A DNA stretch of 64,000 bases from CAYSGX01 sp964518215 (GCA_964518215.1 CAZFFP010000005.1:15735-79734), one strand, 5' to 3'. Positions 52,096 through 61,654 are shown, counted from the first letter of the stretch. The notes: generated by a model from the sequence alone, not told the origin. Program-made: numbers and translations.

Positions 52096-54894
52096 TTACC
52101 ATTTATTAATATCAAACAACAACGAAGCATAAATTAGTGTACCAATGGTGGGTCCACCATAAATCATTCTGAATTTTTGATTAGTGAGGTTCGATGCGCC
52201 AAAAGAAATGGTAGTATAGTATTCGGCAAATTCATAAGAAATATTGGCATCAAGCGTATGGTATGAATTTACCATGCCATCGCCAAAAGAACTTTGCCAG
52301 AAATAAGAGTCGTTCCATCTGAAATTGGTATTGAAGCCTAAGCCTTTCCATACTCTTCTGCCTTGAAGCCCCAAGTTAAATTTATGTCTGGGAGTATTGA
52401 AACCGGGAAGGATAGGGCTGGTTAAATCGTCTTCATTAATATCAGAATAAGTATAGTTGGCAAGTGCAGTAATGCCTTTTCCGAGTGCATAAGAAAATCC
52501 GATACCTGCACCCCAGGTTCTCACACTTTCTTCGGCATTAATAGGAATTTGAAAGCGCTCATAAGCTCCGGTAAGAACAGCATCTTCTCCTGAATCTTCT
52601 CCAACGGTGCCGTTATTGGTAGGAGATACTACACGAACTTCACCAATGAAGTCTTTATACCAGTTGTAATAAAAAGTGAAGTCAACAAAGAATTTATTTT
52701 TAACCAAAATGCCCCTGTAACCAAATTCAAACGTGCGCACTCTTTCGGGTCTTAACTTTGGAAGCACAATGCTTTGCAAGGTGTCGGTTCTTATTTCGAA
52801 GGTTTCTTCATAATGGTCTAAGAAATCAGTTACTGAATTAAGTGTATAAAGATTGTCGAATCCGGTAGTATTGCCTTTCAAAGTAATAGGTCCGAGATTG
52901 AGCAAAATAAACTGGTTTTGTAAAGTAGGTGTTCTGAATGCCGACTGCCCCGATACTCTGAAGACGTGGTTGCCATGAGTATAAATAACAGAGCCTCTCG
53001 GAGAATACATGAAATCAAAATTTTGGTTTTTATCTACACGCACCGAAGCCATCAGGCGAAGTCTGTCACCCCAAACTTTTTTAGACACTTGCACAAAACC
53101 GCCTGCTTCCTGATTGGTAAGTTTCAAATATTCACCATCGGGATTGTTTCTGCCATCAGCCAATGTATCCGAAGGATTGATAAGCGTGTCCATGAAAATG
53201 GTTCCGAAAGAATTGGGGCGATATCTGCGATAAGAAGCGCCTACTAAAATGTCAACAGATTTGATAAAATCAAATTGATACTGTGCATCGTAGTGCATCA
53301 TCCACGATTGGTCTAAAAATTTTGAGCCGGTTTGCAAATCAGGGTCGTTAACAATAACTTGATACAATGAGTCAAATTCAGGCGTTCCAACTTTTATCCA
53401 TTCTCTGTCGGCATCTAAACGCGCAATCGAATCGGCAAAAGCCACATCTGATGGTCGAAGGGTATAGCCTGCATCAAATCCGTTGGAGCGTTCTCTCAAG
53501 CCATCAAAGTAGGTGCTGATATATTTTGAAATCCATTTAGGAACACCGGCTCTTGAAATTCCAATACCTGTAAATACGATATCATAAGAGTCGCCTGCAT
53601 TTTCCATAGTAGAATATCCTCTCACTAAAAAGTTTTTGCCCGACAATTCTACTTTATGCTGCTGAAAACGAATATCGTTAATGCTATATCGGTTGGTGCC
53701 CTGATAAATCGCTGTGCCCAACCCCATGCGGTAATCATAAGAAATCATCATATTTTTAGGCAACTTATAATAAGCGCCCGCGCCAATTTTAATGCTTCTC
53801 GAATTGTAATCCGCCAGGTCTCTCTCGGCATAACCCGGTGCATTAATTTCTTGTTCACCCGGAAAGGCAATGTTGTTAAAATCGGCATAACCATTCAAAA
53901 ATTTAGTGAGATTTTCTCTGGTTTCAGGCTCGGTTTCAGGATCGTCTTTCAGCGTATTCAAAATAGTAGTAAGATTCTGAGTGGTAGAAATATCGCCATA
54001 TACGTTAGCTTCAGGGTCGTCAGCTTCCCAATCGTCCACACGCATATATGAGCCTGTAACTTTTATCGCAAATTTTTTCTTTTCTCCAAAAGCCCTGGCA
54101 TATCTGCCTTGCACATCGAAATAACCTCTGTTACCACCTTTTATCTGAACTGCAAGTCCGGGATTATCGAAAGGATTTTTAGTAGTCATACTTATGACGC
54201 CCTGAAAAGCATTGGCTCCATAAAGTGCAGAAGCAGCACCCGAAATAATCTCGACACTTTGAAGGTCAAGGTCGTTAGCGCCTACAAGGTTACCTACCGG
54301 AAAGTTTAAGCCTGGAGCCTGATTGTCCATTCCATCTATAAACTGAACTATTCTTACCGGAGCAGTAGAATTGAAGCCACGGGTATTGAATGCCTTAAAC
54401 CCGATGCTCGACTGCAAAATATCAACATCTTTGAGGTTGCCCATACTTTGATAAAAATCACCGGAAGCCGCAGTTCGAATATCTTTTGCAGTCATTTTTT
54501 GGATAGTAACCGGAGACTCCATAACTGTTTCGCTCACTCGCGAAGCAGACACCACTACTTCTTTCGCCTGAATAGCTGTTTGTTTAATCAGCACATCCAC
54601 AAAACCGAAAGGCTTAGCCAGCGTTCTTTCAATCGGGTCGTAGCCCAGATAGCTGATAACCAAAGTAACCTCCGGAGCATCATCAACTTCGATAGTAAAG
54701 TTTCCATCAAAGTCGGTAACAACGCCTTTGGTAGTTCCTTTCACAACTACGTTGGCTGAATATAAAGGTTGTTTAGAAAGTTCATCGCGCACTTTGCCCG
54801 AAATGGTTACTGTTTGTGCAAATGATGTTAAAAAGAAAGAGAGAAATGCTACAAAAAGCAGCAAAGATTTTAAGGGTAAAGTAGTTTTTAGCAT
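52096..54894 (-). CDS. TonB-dependent outer-membrane receptor with CarboxypepD-regulatory domain
   Basis: 932 residues. Signal peptide about 1-27 (FLTSFAQ). A carboxypeptidase-regulatory-like domain (VTISGKVRDELSKQPLYSAN, about 28-112) is followed by a plug domain (ASRVSETVMESPVTIQKMTA through SAASALYGANAFQGVISM, about 118-235) and a beta barrel to a C-terminal aromatic end. The substrate is not evident. It differs from SusC by lacking an adjacent SusD gene, so a general nutrient or siderophore role is equally possible. Confidence 0.93.
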   Translation of the reverse strand: MLKTTLPLKSLLLFVAFLSFFLTSFAQTVTISGKVRDELSKQPLYSANVVVKGTTKGVVTDFDGNFTIEVDDAPEVTLVISYLGYDPIERTLAKPFGFVDVLIKQTAIQAKEVVVSASRVSETVMESPVTIQKMTAKDIRTAASGDFYQSMGNLKDVDILQSSIGFKAFNTRGFNSTAPVRIVQFIDGMDNQAPGLNFPVGNLVGANDLDLQSVEIISGAASALYGANAFQGVISMTTKNPFDNPGLAVQIKGGNRGYFDVQGRYARAFGEKKKFAIKVTGSYMRVDDWEADDPEANVYGDISTTQNLTTILNTLKDDPETEPETRENLTKFLNGYADFNNIAFPGEQEINAPGYAERDLADYNSRSIKIGAGAYYKLPKNMMISYDYRMGLGTAIYQGTNRYSINDIRFQQHKVELSGKNFLVRGYSTMENAGDSYDIVFTGIGISRAGVPKWISKYISTYFDGLRERSNGFDAGYTLRPSDVAFADSIARLDADREWIKVGTPEFDSLYQVIVNDPDLQTGSKFLDQSWMMHYDAQYQFDFIKSVDILVGASYRRYRPNSFGTIFMDTLINPSDTLADGRNNPDGEYLKLTNQEAGGFVQVSKKVWGDRLRLMASVRVDKNQNFDFMYSPRGSVIYTHGNHVFRVSGQSAFRTPTLQNQFILLNLGPITLKGNTTGFDNLYTLNSVTDFLDHYEETFEIRTDTLQSIVLPKLRPERVRTFEFGYRGILVKNKFFVDFTFYYNWYKDFIGEVRVVSPTNNGTVGEDSGEDAVLTGAYERFQIPINAEESVRTWGAGIGFSYALGKGITALANYTYSDINEDDLTSPILPGFNTPRHKFNLGLQGRRVWKGLGFNTNFRWNDSYFWQSSFGDGMVNSYHTLDANISYEFAEYYTTISFGASNLTNQKFRMIYGGPTIGTLIYASLLFDINKW

Positions 54895-55117
54895 GGTTGG
54901 TTGAGTTGAATTAAGCGCCCAAAGTAAAGACTTTAAGTTTAATTAAGAAAATGTTAAAAAATTTTTATTTATTGCGCACTTTAAAAAACGATTGCCAAAG
55001 CTAATCTTTAGTTTAAAAAACCACCCTTCTGAAAAAATTTATTAAGCCCTGAACTAAGTATCAAAAAAACCAAATCGAACCTTTTGGGTATTTTCGCATT
55101 GAAGTAAATCTATAGCG

Positions 55118-55747
55118 TTGAAAAAATTATTAGCAATTGTTTTGTTGTGTGCCGGAATATTTTCTTCCCATGCCCAAAAAGTGAATCTTATTCAATTATC
55201 AGGTTTGGTGCTTACCAGCGATAGCTTAATGGGCATTCCAAATGCTACGATTATAATTAAAGGAACCGGCAGAGGCACCATTTCAGATTATCAAGGATTT
55301 TTCTCTATGGTAGTAGCCAAAGGCGACAGCATTGAATTTTCCTGTTTGGGGCATCGGCCTCAAAGCATTTTTATTGCAGATACTTTATCCAGCGATAAAT
55401 ATTCTGTTATTCAACTCATGACGCGCGACACTTTCTTTCTTCCCGAAACACAAATTTTTCCGTGGCCCACAAAAGAACAATTTCGTCAGGCTTTTCTTAC
55501 CATGAATGTGCCCGATGATGACTTTGAACGTGCCAGAAAAAATCTCGAACGCGAACGCATGAAGGAACTTGGGCAGTCTATGGCAATGGATTCTAAAGAA
55601 AATGTTGATTACTACTTCAGGCGCGAATCATACAAATACTATTACTACGGGCAAGTGCCGCCTATGAATATTTTTAACCCGATAGCTTGGTCTAAATTTA
55701 TTGAGGCTTGGAAGAACGGAGACTTTAAGCGCAAGGAAAACAAGTAG
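55118..55747 (+). CDS. Small secreted protein with carboxypeptidase-regulatory-like domain
   Basis: 209 residues with a TTG start and a signal peptide (about 1-20, FSSHAQ). Residues 25-110 match the same CarboxypepD-regulatory fold as the TonB receptor N-terminus (LSGLVLTSDSLMGIPNATI, GTISDYQGFFSMVV). The rest is charged and helical, ending PMNIFNPIAWSKFIEAW and a basic tail. It lies divergently from the receptor gene. A related Bacteroidota group sits near TonB or cell-envelope genes; its function is unknown. Confidence 0.8.
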   Translation: MKKLLAIVLLCAGIFSSHAQKVNLIQLSGLVLTSDSLMGIPNATIIIKGTGRGTISDYQGFFSMVVAKGDSIEFSCLGHRPQSIFIADTLSSDKYSVIQLMTRDTFFLPETQIFPWPTKEQFRQAFLTMNVPDDDFERARKNLERERMKELGQSMAMDSKENVDYYFRRESYKYYYYGQVPPMNIFNPIAWSKFIEAWKNGDFKRKENK

Positions 55748-55818
55748 CATTGTTTATTTAAGAGAACGAACGACACCAACACTTTTCAACTGTGTTCAAA
55801 AGAAATTTTGAATCATCA

Positions 55819-55850
55819 TTTGCAACACCGCGTTTGGATACCTACTTTTG
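55819..55850 (+). promoter_or_regulatory. Promoter of tRNA-Lys
   Basis: TTTG at 55819-55822 and TACTTTTG at 55843-55850 are spaced by 20 bp, a full Bacteroidota -33/-7 promoter. It lies 22 bp before the tRNA. Confidence 0.75.
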
Positions 55851-55872
55851 CGTTGCTTTTTAAAAAGCTATT

Positions 55873-55948
55873 GATTCCGTAGCTCAGTTGGTAGAGCAAT
55901 ACACTTTTAATGTATGGGTCCTGGGTTCGAGTCCCAGCGGGATCACCA
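55873..55948 (+). tRNA. tRNA-Lys (anticodon TTT)
   Basis: A 76-base cloverleaf including an encoded CCA. The acceptor arms GATTCCG and CGGGATC pair with one G-T. The D arm is AGCTCAGTTGGTAGAGC. The anticodon stem ATACA/TGTAT closes loop CTTTTAA with anticodon TTT (34-36). The T arm is CTGGGTTCGAGTCCCAG. Discriminator A is followed by CCA. Confidence 0.97.
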
Positions 55949-55952
55949 AAAG

Positions 55953-55986
55953 CTAAAAATCCTCTCGTGCTTGAGAGGATTTTTAG
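55953..55986 (+). terminator. Terminator between tRNA-Lys and tRNA-Leu
   Basis: CTAAAAATCCTCTC and GAGAGGATTTTTAG pair perfectly (14 bp) around a GTGCTT loop, and the right arm ends in a T run. It starts 4 bp after the tRNA-Lys CCA. Confidence 0.88.
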
Positions 55987-56012
55987 TTTGAATACATTTG
56001 TTCTGAAACAAT

Positions 56013-56020
56013 TATTTTTG
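56013..56020 (+). promoter_or_regulatory. -7 element TATTTTTG of tRNA-Leu
   Basis: TATTTTTG lies 17 bp before tRNA-Leu. A TTTG at 55987-55990 is 22 bp upstream and overlaps the preceding terminator's T tract. Confidence 0.5.
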
Positions 56021-56037
56021 CACCTGAAAATTAGCTT

Positions 56038-56121
56038 GCCCGGGTGGTGAAATTGGTAGACACACCATCTTGAGGGGGTGGCGCCCGAAAGGGTGTACGA
56101 GTTCGAATCTCGTCCCGGGCA
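56038..56121 (+). tRNA. tRNA-Leu (anticodon GAG)
   Basis: A class II tRNA of 84 bases without an encoded CCA. The acceptor stem is GCCCGGG/CCCGGGC with discriminator A. The anticodon stem is CCATC/GGTGG with loop TTGAGGG, anticodon GAG for CTC and CTT codons. The long variable arm (GCGCCCGAAAGGGTGT) and T arm ACGAGTTCGAATCTCGT identify it as Leu. Confidence 0.96.
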
Positions 56122-56158
56122 CTCTCTTCTTTATTTTTTCTTCAGTTTTTTTTCGGCA

Positions 56159-56449
56159 TTACAGAATACTTACATCAAGTATGCTTCTTATCGGGATACT
56201 GATGCTGCCTTTTAGAATAACTCTATCATCAGTAATTCCCCAAACAGTGGTGCTTACTTTGCACACGCCTTCTTCAGAGTGAATAACCAATGTTACTTTA
56301 TTTTTGAAAATATTACCCAGAATCATTGCCATATTGAGCATACGGCTGCGATGAATTCTTTCAGATTCTTCGGTAATAATGTCTGTAGAATAAAAGTTCA
56401 GAAAGGGTAAAAATTCCTTCTCCATCCAATTAATAGTCAACTGCTCCAT
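56159..56449 (-). CDS. Small conserved hypothetical protein, paralog 1
   Basis: 96 residues. Its C-terminal half (ILGNIFKNKVTLVIHSEEG, CKVSTTVWGITDDRVILKG, SIPIRSILDVSIL) aligns with the next gene upstream (56518-56808). The N-terminal half is helical and acidic. The strand pattern resembles a small barrel or PilZ-like fold. I do not recognise a named family; similar short proteins recur across Bacteroidota. It is downstream of its paralog on the same strand. Confidence 0.72.
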   Translation of the reverse strand: MEQLTINWMEKEFLPFLNFYSTDIITEESERIHRSRMLNMAMILGNIFKNKVTLVIHSEEGVCKVSTTVWGITDDRVILKGSISIPIRSILDVSIL

Positions 56450-56517
56450 AATCCTGCATTTAATAGTTAAATAAATAGTCTTGCCCCTCTTAGAAATTGT
56501 TTGTCCCTTTCTGAATT

Positions 56518-56808
56518 TTAAAATGAAATATCAATGATGGCTGAAACAGGTATGAAACGACCATCATTCAGAATCAAATACTGTTCTGTGGTCATCCATA
56601 AAGATGTTTCAACATAATGTTCGCCCGAATTTGTTTTGTAGCTGATTTTTACCTTTTTGTGGTAGAGTTTGCAGAGCAGTGCAATTTGGTCTAATTGCTG
56701 TTTGCGTTTTTCGATAAAGTCTTTGTGGAGTGATAAGCGCTGGCTCCTTACGCCCGTTCGTTCAGCCCTCTTCCTTTCTCTGATACTCAAAACATGTTTC
56801 ATCCGCAA
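56518..56808 (-). CDS. Small conserved hypothetical protein, paralog 2
   Basis: 96 residues with a basic N-terminal half (SIRERKRAERTGVRSQRL) and a C-terminal half KLYHKKVKISYKTNSGEH, VETSLWMTTEQYLILNDG, RFIPVSAIIDISF. The C-terminal half matches the downstream gene in order and spacing (xxSxW-xT---xIL---xIP--xIxDxSx). The basic head contrasts with the acidic head of its partner. It may start at Met3 (56802). The gap between the two genes is 68 bp. Confidence 0.72.
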   Translation of the reverse strand: MRMKHVLSIRERKRAERTGVRSQRLSLHKDFIEKRKQQLDQIALLCKLYHKKVKISYKTNSGEHYVETSLWMTTEQYLILNDGRFIPVSAIIDISF

Positions 56809-56952
56809 ACTGCTTGTTTGTGCCTCTTATACTCTGTTGAATAAAAAAAGTTTCGCAGTTCTTTTAATTTTCGAATAAAAAATGAAAAAATACCATGTCC
56901 TGTCAATACTTGCAATAATCTCGCATTTTTGTGCAGTTAAAATTTTTCGACT

Positions 56953-58152
56953 CTGAAAATTCTGCAATTATACAATCGCATTCCTTATCCGCTTAAAGAT
57001 GGTGGCGCAATAGCCACCTATATGATTTCTAAAGGGATGAAACATGCCGGAGCAAAGGTGAAAATGCTCACCATGAATACTAGGCGCCATCGGGTCAATG
57101 TGCAATCATTGCCCAAAGAATTTACCGAAAACATTTCTTTGGAAAGTGTGCCGGTTGATAACCGGTTAAAACCTCTGAATGCCATAGTGAATCTTTTCAC
57201 CGGAAAATCATATCATGCAGAAAGATTTGAATCTAAAGCGTTTTCAGAAAAACTGATTCAAATACTTCAATCCGAAAATTTCGATGTGGTGCATCTCGAG
57301 GGGCTGTATATGTGCCTTTACATTCCCGTTATCAGAAAATATTCTAAGGCGCTCATCTCCTATCGAGCACACAATGTTGAATTTAAAATTTGGGAAAGGC
57401 TGGCTACACAGGCAAGCGGTTTGAAAAAATGGTATCTGCATATTCAAACCAACCGATTGAAAAAGTTTGAAATAGAACAAATGAAACTTTATGATGTCTT
57501 GGTTGCCATTACCGATGAAGATGCGCGGGCGCATAAAGAACTAGGGTTTAAAGGAAAAGTTTTCACGGCTCCTTTCGGCATAGAATTGAGCGATTATTCA
57601 GCAGCAAAACAACAAGTGAATTTTCCTTCGCTGTTTCATATTGGCGCTATGGACTGGATGCCCAATCAGGAAGGGATAAAATGGTTTATTGATGAAGTTT
57701 GGGACGATTTGCATCGCGAGTTTCCTCAGTTGAAATTATATCTGGCAGGCAAACATTTTCCCGATTGGTTGCAAAAATTACAGCGAAAAAATATTGTTAT
57801 TGAAGGCGAAGTAGAAGACAGTAAAAAATTCATTTCAGATAAAGCCCTGATGATTGTGCCGTTGTTTTCGGGCAGCGGAATCAGAGTAAAAATTATTGAA
57901 GGCATGGCATTGGGCAAAACCATTATTGCCACGCCTGTTGCAGCCGAAGGAATAGAATATACAGATGGAATAAACATCCTGATAGCATCCGATAAAAATT
58001 CTTTCATTAGTCAAATCAGGAAATGTGTAGATGATGAAAATTATTTCAGCCAAATAGGAGCAAATGCAAGAACTTTGGCAGAGGAAAAATACGATAACCG
58101 AAAAATTGTTGACTCGTTGTTAAAGTTTTACCGCTCGCAATTATGCTCATGA
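56953..58152 (+). CDS. Glycosyltransferase family 4, apparent CTG start
   Basis: The first ATG in frame is at 57022, but the frame upstream reads LKILQLYNRIPYPLKDGGAI, the typical N-terminus of GT4 enzymes with its nucleotide-binding glycines, back to a CTG at 56953 (a TAA lies at 56938). The family expects Met at that position. The rest has YRAHNVEFKIWERLA, ITDEDARAHKELGFKGKV and the donor-site motif SGSGIRVKIIEGMALGKTII, ATPVAAEGI. About 400 residues, cytosolic. Its last bases overlap the next gene by 10 bp. Confidence 0.88.
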   Translation: MKILQLYNRIPYPLKDGGAIATYMISKGMKHAGAKVKMLTMNTRRHRVNVQSLPKEFTENISLESVPVDNRLKPLNAIVNLFTGKSYHAERFESKAFSEKLIQILQSENFDVVHLEGLYMCLYIPVIRKYSKALISYRAHNVEFKIWERLATQASGLKKWYLHIQTNRLKKFEIEQMKLYDVLVAITDEDARAHKELGFKGKVFTAPFGIELSDYSAAKQQVNFPSLFHIGAMDWMPNQEGIKWFIDEVWDDLHREFPQLKLYLAGKHFPDWLQKLQRKNIVIEGEVEDSKKFISDKALMIVPLFSGSGIRVKIIEGMALGKTIIATPVAAEGIEYTDGINILIASDKNSFISQIRKCVDDENYFSQIGANARTLAEEKYDNRKIVDSLLKFYRSQLCS

Positions 58153-59315
58153 TTTTACTGCAAATTGTTTTCTGGATTTGTGCTTCATTGCTGATATACT
58201 CTTATCTGCTCTATCCGCTTATTTTAAAATATCGCACCCGAAATATTCAGCCCAATAAAATCATGTATTTATCTACCGATGAACTGCCTGAAGTGGCTTT
58301 GCTTTTGGCGGCATATAATGAAGAAACAGTGATTAGAGTGAAAGTTGAAAACGCTTTCGATACAGATTATCCCAAAGAAAAATTTCAGGTGTGGGTAGGT
58401 TCCGATTGCTCGTCAGACGGCACTGATGCTATTTTGGAAGAATTGAATAAAAAATATGCCAACCTGAAATTTATTCCTTTTAAAGAGCGCACCGGAAAAT
58501 CGCAAATACTGAATGTGATGCAGGCGCAATGCCCGGCAGAAATATTGGTATTTACCGATGCCACCACCATGTATCAGCACGATACCATTCCGAAACTTGT
58601 GAGGCATTTTAAGAACGAAAAAATCGGCTTGGTGTGTGGCAACTTCGTTACTTATCAGAAAAAAACAAACAACATTATTCAGCAAGAAGCGCAATATCTA
58701 AAAAGAGAAAATGCCATTAAATACATGGAAGGTTTGTTGGGATGTGTTATTGGTTCGTTTGGTCCGGTATTCGCACTTCGAAAAAAACTTTACACTCATA
58801 TTCCGCCCGGTTTTATGATGGACGATTTTTTTCTCACGCTCGGAGTCATGGACAAAGGTTTCAAAGCTATTATGGATAAAGACGCGCTGGCGCTCGAAGA
58901 ATTAGATACCGATTTGATGCAGGAATACAAACGCAAACGCAGATTTTCCATTGGCAACTTCCGCAATCATGCCTATTTTAAATCGTTTCACAACCCTTTG
59001 GCATCGGTGCGCAACTGGTGTTATATTTCGCACAAATATTTAAGATGGCTCGGTCCATTTTTCATCATGGCTATTTTGTTTTCCTGCGGAATTTTATCAT
59101 TTAAATACACTTTTTATTCTTCGGCAGCAGGATTGATTTTGTTATTGTTGTTTATAGCATTGGTAGATTTCGCTTTGCTGAAAAGCAATATAAAATCGAA
59201 TCCATTTCGGTTCATTTTATATTTCATTGTGGCCAACCTTGCGCTGCTCGAAGGATATTTCAAATACCGCTCCGATAAAATTCGCACCAGCACCTGGAAA
59301 CCGGGGAATCGTTAA
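58143..59315 (+). CDS. GT2 membrane glycosyltransferase
   Basis: 390 residues. An N-terminal hydrophobic helix (about 4-24) is followed by a GT-A domain: EVALLLAAYNEETVIRVKVE, VWVGSDCSSDGTD, LVFTDATTMYQ (DxD-type), GSFGPVFALRK, and the acceptor-site DDFFLTLGVM with QEYKRKRRFSIGN (QxxRW-like). The C-terminus has three or four more helices (about 300-365). It looks like a processive-type polysaccharide or N-glycan synthase at the inner membrane, coupled to the GT4 gene by a 10-bp overlap. Confidence 0.9.
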   Translation: MLMILLQIVFWICASLLIYSYLLYPLILKYRTRNIQPNKIMYLSTDELPEVALLLAAYNEETVIRVKVENAFDTDYPKEKFQVWVGSDCSSDGTDAILEELNKKYANLKFIPFKERTGKSQILNVMQAQCPAEILVFTDATTMYQHDTIPKLVRHFKNEKIGLVCGNFVTYQKKTNNIIQQEAQYLKRENAIKYMEGLLGCVIGSFGPVFALRKKLYTHIPPGFMMDDFFLTLGVMDKGFKAIMDKDALALEELDTDLMQEYKRKRRFSIGNFRNHAYFKSFHNPLASVRNWCYISHKYLRWLGPFFIMAILFSCGILSFKYTFYSSAAGLILLLLFIALVDFALLKSNIKSNPFRFILYFIVANLALLEGYFKYRSDKIRTSTWKPGNR

Positions 59316-59386
59316 TTCACAATATTGACTGATTCTCAGAACCTTTTCATTCTCCATTTTGTAACTTTAACTTAAAATATAGCATC

Positions 59387-61654
59387 ATGCAGCTCAAGAG
59401 TATCTTTTGTTATTCGGTTTTTGTTCTTTTTATTCTGCTTACTCCTGAAAAAACCTTTGCACAGTTTGCCTTTAATAAATATTATAATGTTCCCGTAAAA
59501 GACAGTGCAGGATTAAATTATGCATTCCCCTGGTTGGGCGGCTTGAATAATCCTCAGTTTGCTGCTGCCGACCTGAATAATGACGGCATTCAAGATTTGG
59601 TGGTGTTCAACAGAGCCAATGTGTTGAATGGCGACCGTTTATTCACGTTCATCAACAACGGCACTCCCAATCAGATAGATTATTTGTATGCGCCTGAATA
59701 CGAAGCCAACTTTCCGGTTTTTGAAACCGATTCGCCCCGCGTGGAATATTGGATGCTGATGGAAGATTTTAATTGTGATGGCATTGCCGATTTATTTGCC
59801 TGCACTCCGGGTTATATTCAACTCTATTTGGGTAAATATGATAACGATAATAAGATTGCATTCGAATACAAATCGTTTATTCAATTCAAAGGTTTCAACG
59901 GACCTTTAAATGTATTTGTCTCTTCGGTAGATATTCCTGCTATAGTTGATGTAAATGGCGATGGCGATCTGGATATTCTAACCTTTGCTCTTTTTGGATT
60001 CACTTTAGAATATTATGAAAACCTTTCGCAGGAACTTACGGGCACATGTGGCGACACTATATTATTTGAATTAAGAGAAGATTGTTGGGGAAAGTTTTAT
60101 GAATCGGGATTAAGTAAATCGGTTACATTTTTAGATACCTGTGGCACTTTCGGGCCGAAAAACGGTCCACGACATGCCGGGTCAACAGTATTTGGTTTCG
60201 ATCCCGATAAAGATGGCGATATTGATTTGCTTTTGGGCGATATTGCTTTCAACAATATGAATTTTCTGCTGAATGGAGGCAATGCCGATTCAGCGAAAAT
60301 AGTATGGCAGGACACTATTTTCCCCTGGTATGATGTAGAAGTAAATGTGCCTACTTTTCCCGCAGCATTTTATCTCGATGTGAATAATGATGGAAGGAAA
60401 GATTTAATTATAGCTCCCAACGCTCCGAAACGCTCATTGAATTATAATTGTGCATGGTATTATGAAAACACAAGTTCTGATATAACCGACACTTTCAGAC
60501 TTAATAATGAACTCTTCATGATTGATGACATGATAGATTTGGGCGAAGGCTCCTACCCTGTTTTGGCAGATTATGATGGCGATGGACTTTTGGATTTATT
60601 CATAGGAAATTATGGATATTATGTTAATGGCATAACTTACCATTCGGCAATAGCGCTCTTCAAAAATATCGGCACTGCGCAATCTCCTTCATTTCAATTA
60701 ATCACCCGCGATTTTATGAATTTATCATCGCTCGGATTTGGTGGTATGGCTCCCGCTTTTGGAGACATGGATGGCGATGGCGACCTTGATATGTTTATTG
60801 GTATGGAAAGTGGCGAAGTTGCTTATTTTGAAAACGTGGCGGGGGCAGGAAACCCCATGAACTTCACTATGATTGATGCTGCTTACAGAGGCATTGATGT
60901 AGGACAATACAGCGCTCCTTTTATTTTCGATGTGGATGATGATGGTGTGCTTGATTTAATCATTGGAAGAAGAAACGGAACCATTCATTACCATCGCAAT
61001 CAGGGAACCGCAAGCGATATGCTATTCGACCGCACTCCCGATAATTCATATTTTGGAGAAGTGGATGTTCGCGTGTTTCAATATATCACCGGATTTAGCG
61101 CTCCTGTTATTACCACACTTGATTCTACAAATAATTTGTATTTGGTAGTGGGCAGCGAATCTGACGGAATAAAAGTTTATGAGTTTGACCGCAACAATAT
61201 TCTGGGTGGCGCTTTCACAAAAGTTTTCGAGCGCTATTCGGGCATTCATGAAGGAGAAAGAAATTCTATTACCATTGCCGATTTAAATAATGACGGAAAA
61301 ATGGAAATGATAGTAGGAACTTATCGGGGTGGAGTAAGTTTCTTCACCCAATCGGACAGTATTGAAACGCCCAATTCAATTGCAGAGTTATCAATGCCTG
61401 AAATAATTCTCAATGTTTTTCCGAATCCGACAAACGGAACAATTACAGTCATCTTTAATGGAGTTTTTGTACCCACACAAAGCAATATTCGCATCACCGA
61501 TATGATGGGCAAAACACACTTTTCAGAACAACTTTCATCAGTATCTAACGGTACTCAATTACAATACAATTTGAGCACATTCAGCAGAGGAATTTATATG
61601 CTCGAATTTATATCTTCGGGCATTCAAAAAGTGCATAAGATTATAGTGTATTGA
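59387..61654 (+). CDS. Secreted FG-GAP/VCBS repeat protein with T9SS sorting domain
   Basis: 755 residues: signal peptide (about 1-25, TFAQ), then a propeller-like body with at least eight calcium-binding DxDxDG-type motifs: DLNNDGIQDLVVF, DVNGDGDLDILTF, DPDKDGDIDLLLG, DVNNDGRKDLIIA, DYDGDGLLDLFIG, DMDGDGDLDMFIG, DVDDDGVLDLIIG, DLNNDGKMEMIVG. A type A T9SS sorting domain (NVFPNPTNGTITV ... RGIYMLEF) closes it. It is probably a surface calcium-dependent adhesion or binding protein. Confidence 0.93.
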   Translation: MQLKSIFCYSVFVLFILLTPEKTFAQFAFNKYYNVPVKDSAGLNYAFPWLGGLNNPQFAAADLNNDGIQDLVVFNRANVLNGDRLFTFINNGTPNQIDYLYAPEYEANFPVFETDSPRVEYWMLMEDFNCDGIADLFACTPGYIQLYLGKYDNDNKIAFEYKSFIQFKGFNGPLNVFVSSVDIPAIVDVNGDGDLDILTFALFGFTLEYYENLSQELTGTCGDTILFELREDCWGKFYESGLSKSVTFLDTCGTFGPKNGPRHAGSTVFGFDPDKDGDIDLLLGDIAFNNMNFLLNGGNADSAKIVWQDTIFPWYDVEVNVPTFPAAFYLDVNNDGRKDLIIAPNAPKRSLNYNCAWYYENTSSDITDTFRLNNELFMIDDMIDLGEGSYPVLADYDGDGLLDLFIGNYGYYVNGITYHSAIALFKNIGTAQSPSFQLITRDFMNLSSLGFGGMAPAFGDMDGDGDLDMFIGMESGEVAYFENVAGAGNPMNFTMIDAAYRGIDVGQYSAPFIFDVDDDGVLDLIIGRRNGTIHYHRNQGTASDMLFDRTPDNSYFGEVDVRVFQYITGFSAPVITTLDSTNNLYLVVGSESDGIKVYEFDRNNILGGAFTKVFERYSGIHEGERNSITIADLNNDGKMEMIVGTYRGGVSFFTQSDSIETPNSIAELSMPEIILNVFPNPTNGTITVIFNGVFVPTQSNIRITDMMGKTHFSEQLSSVSNGTQLQYNLSTFSRGIYMLEFISSGIQKVHKIIVY

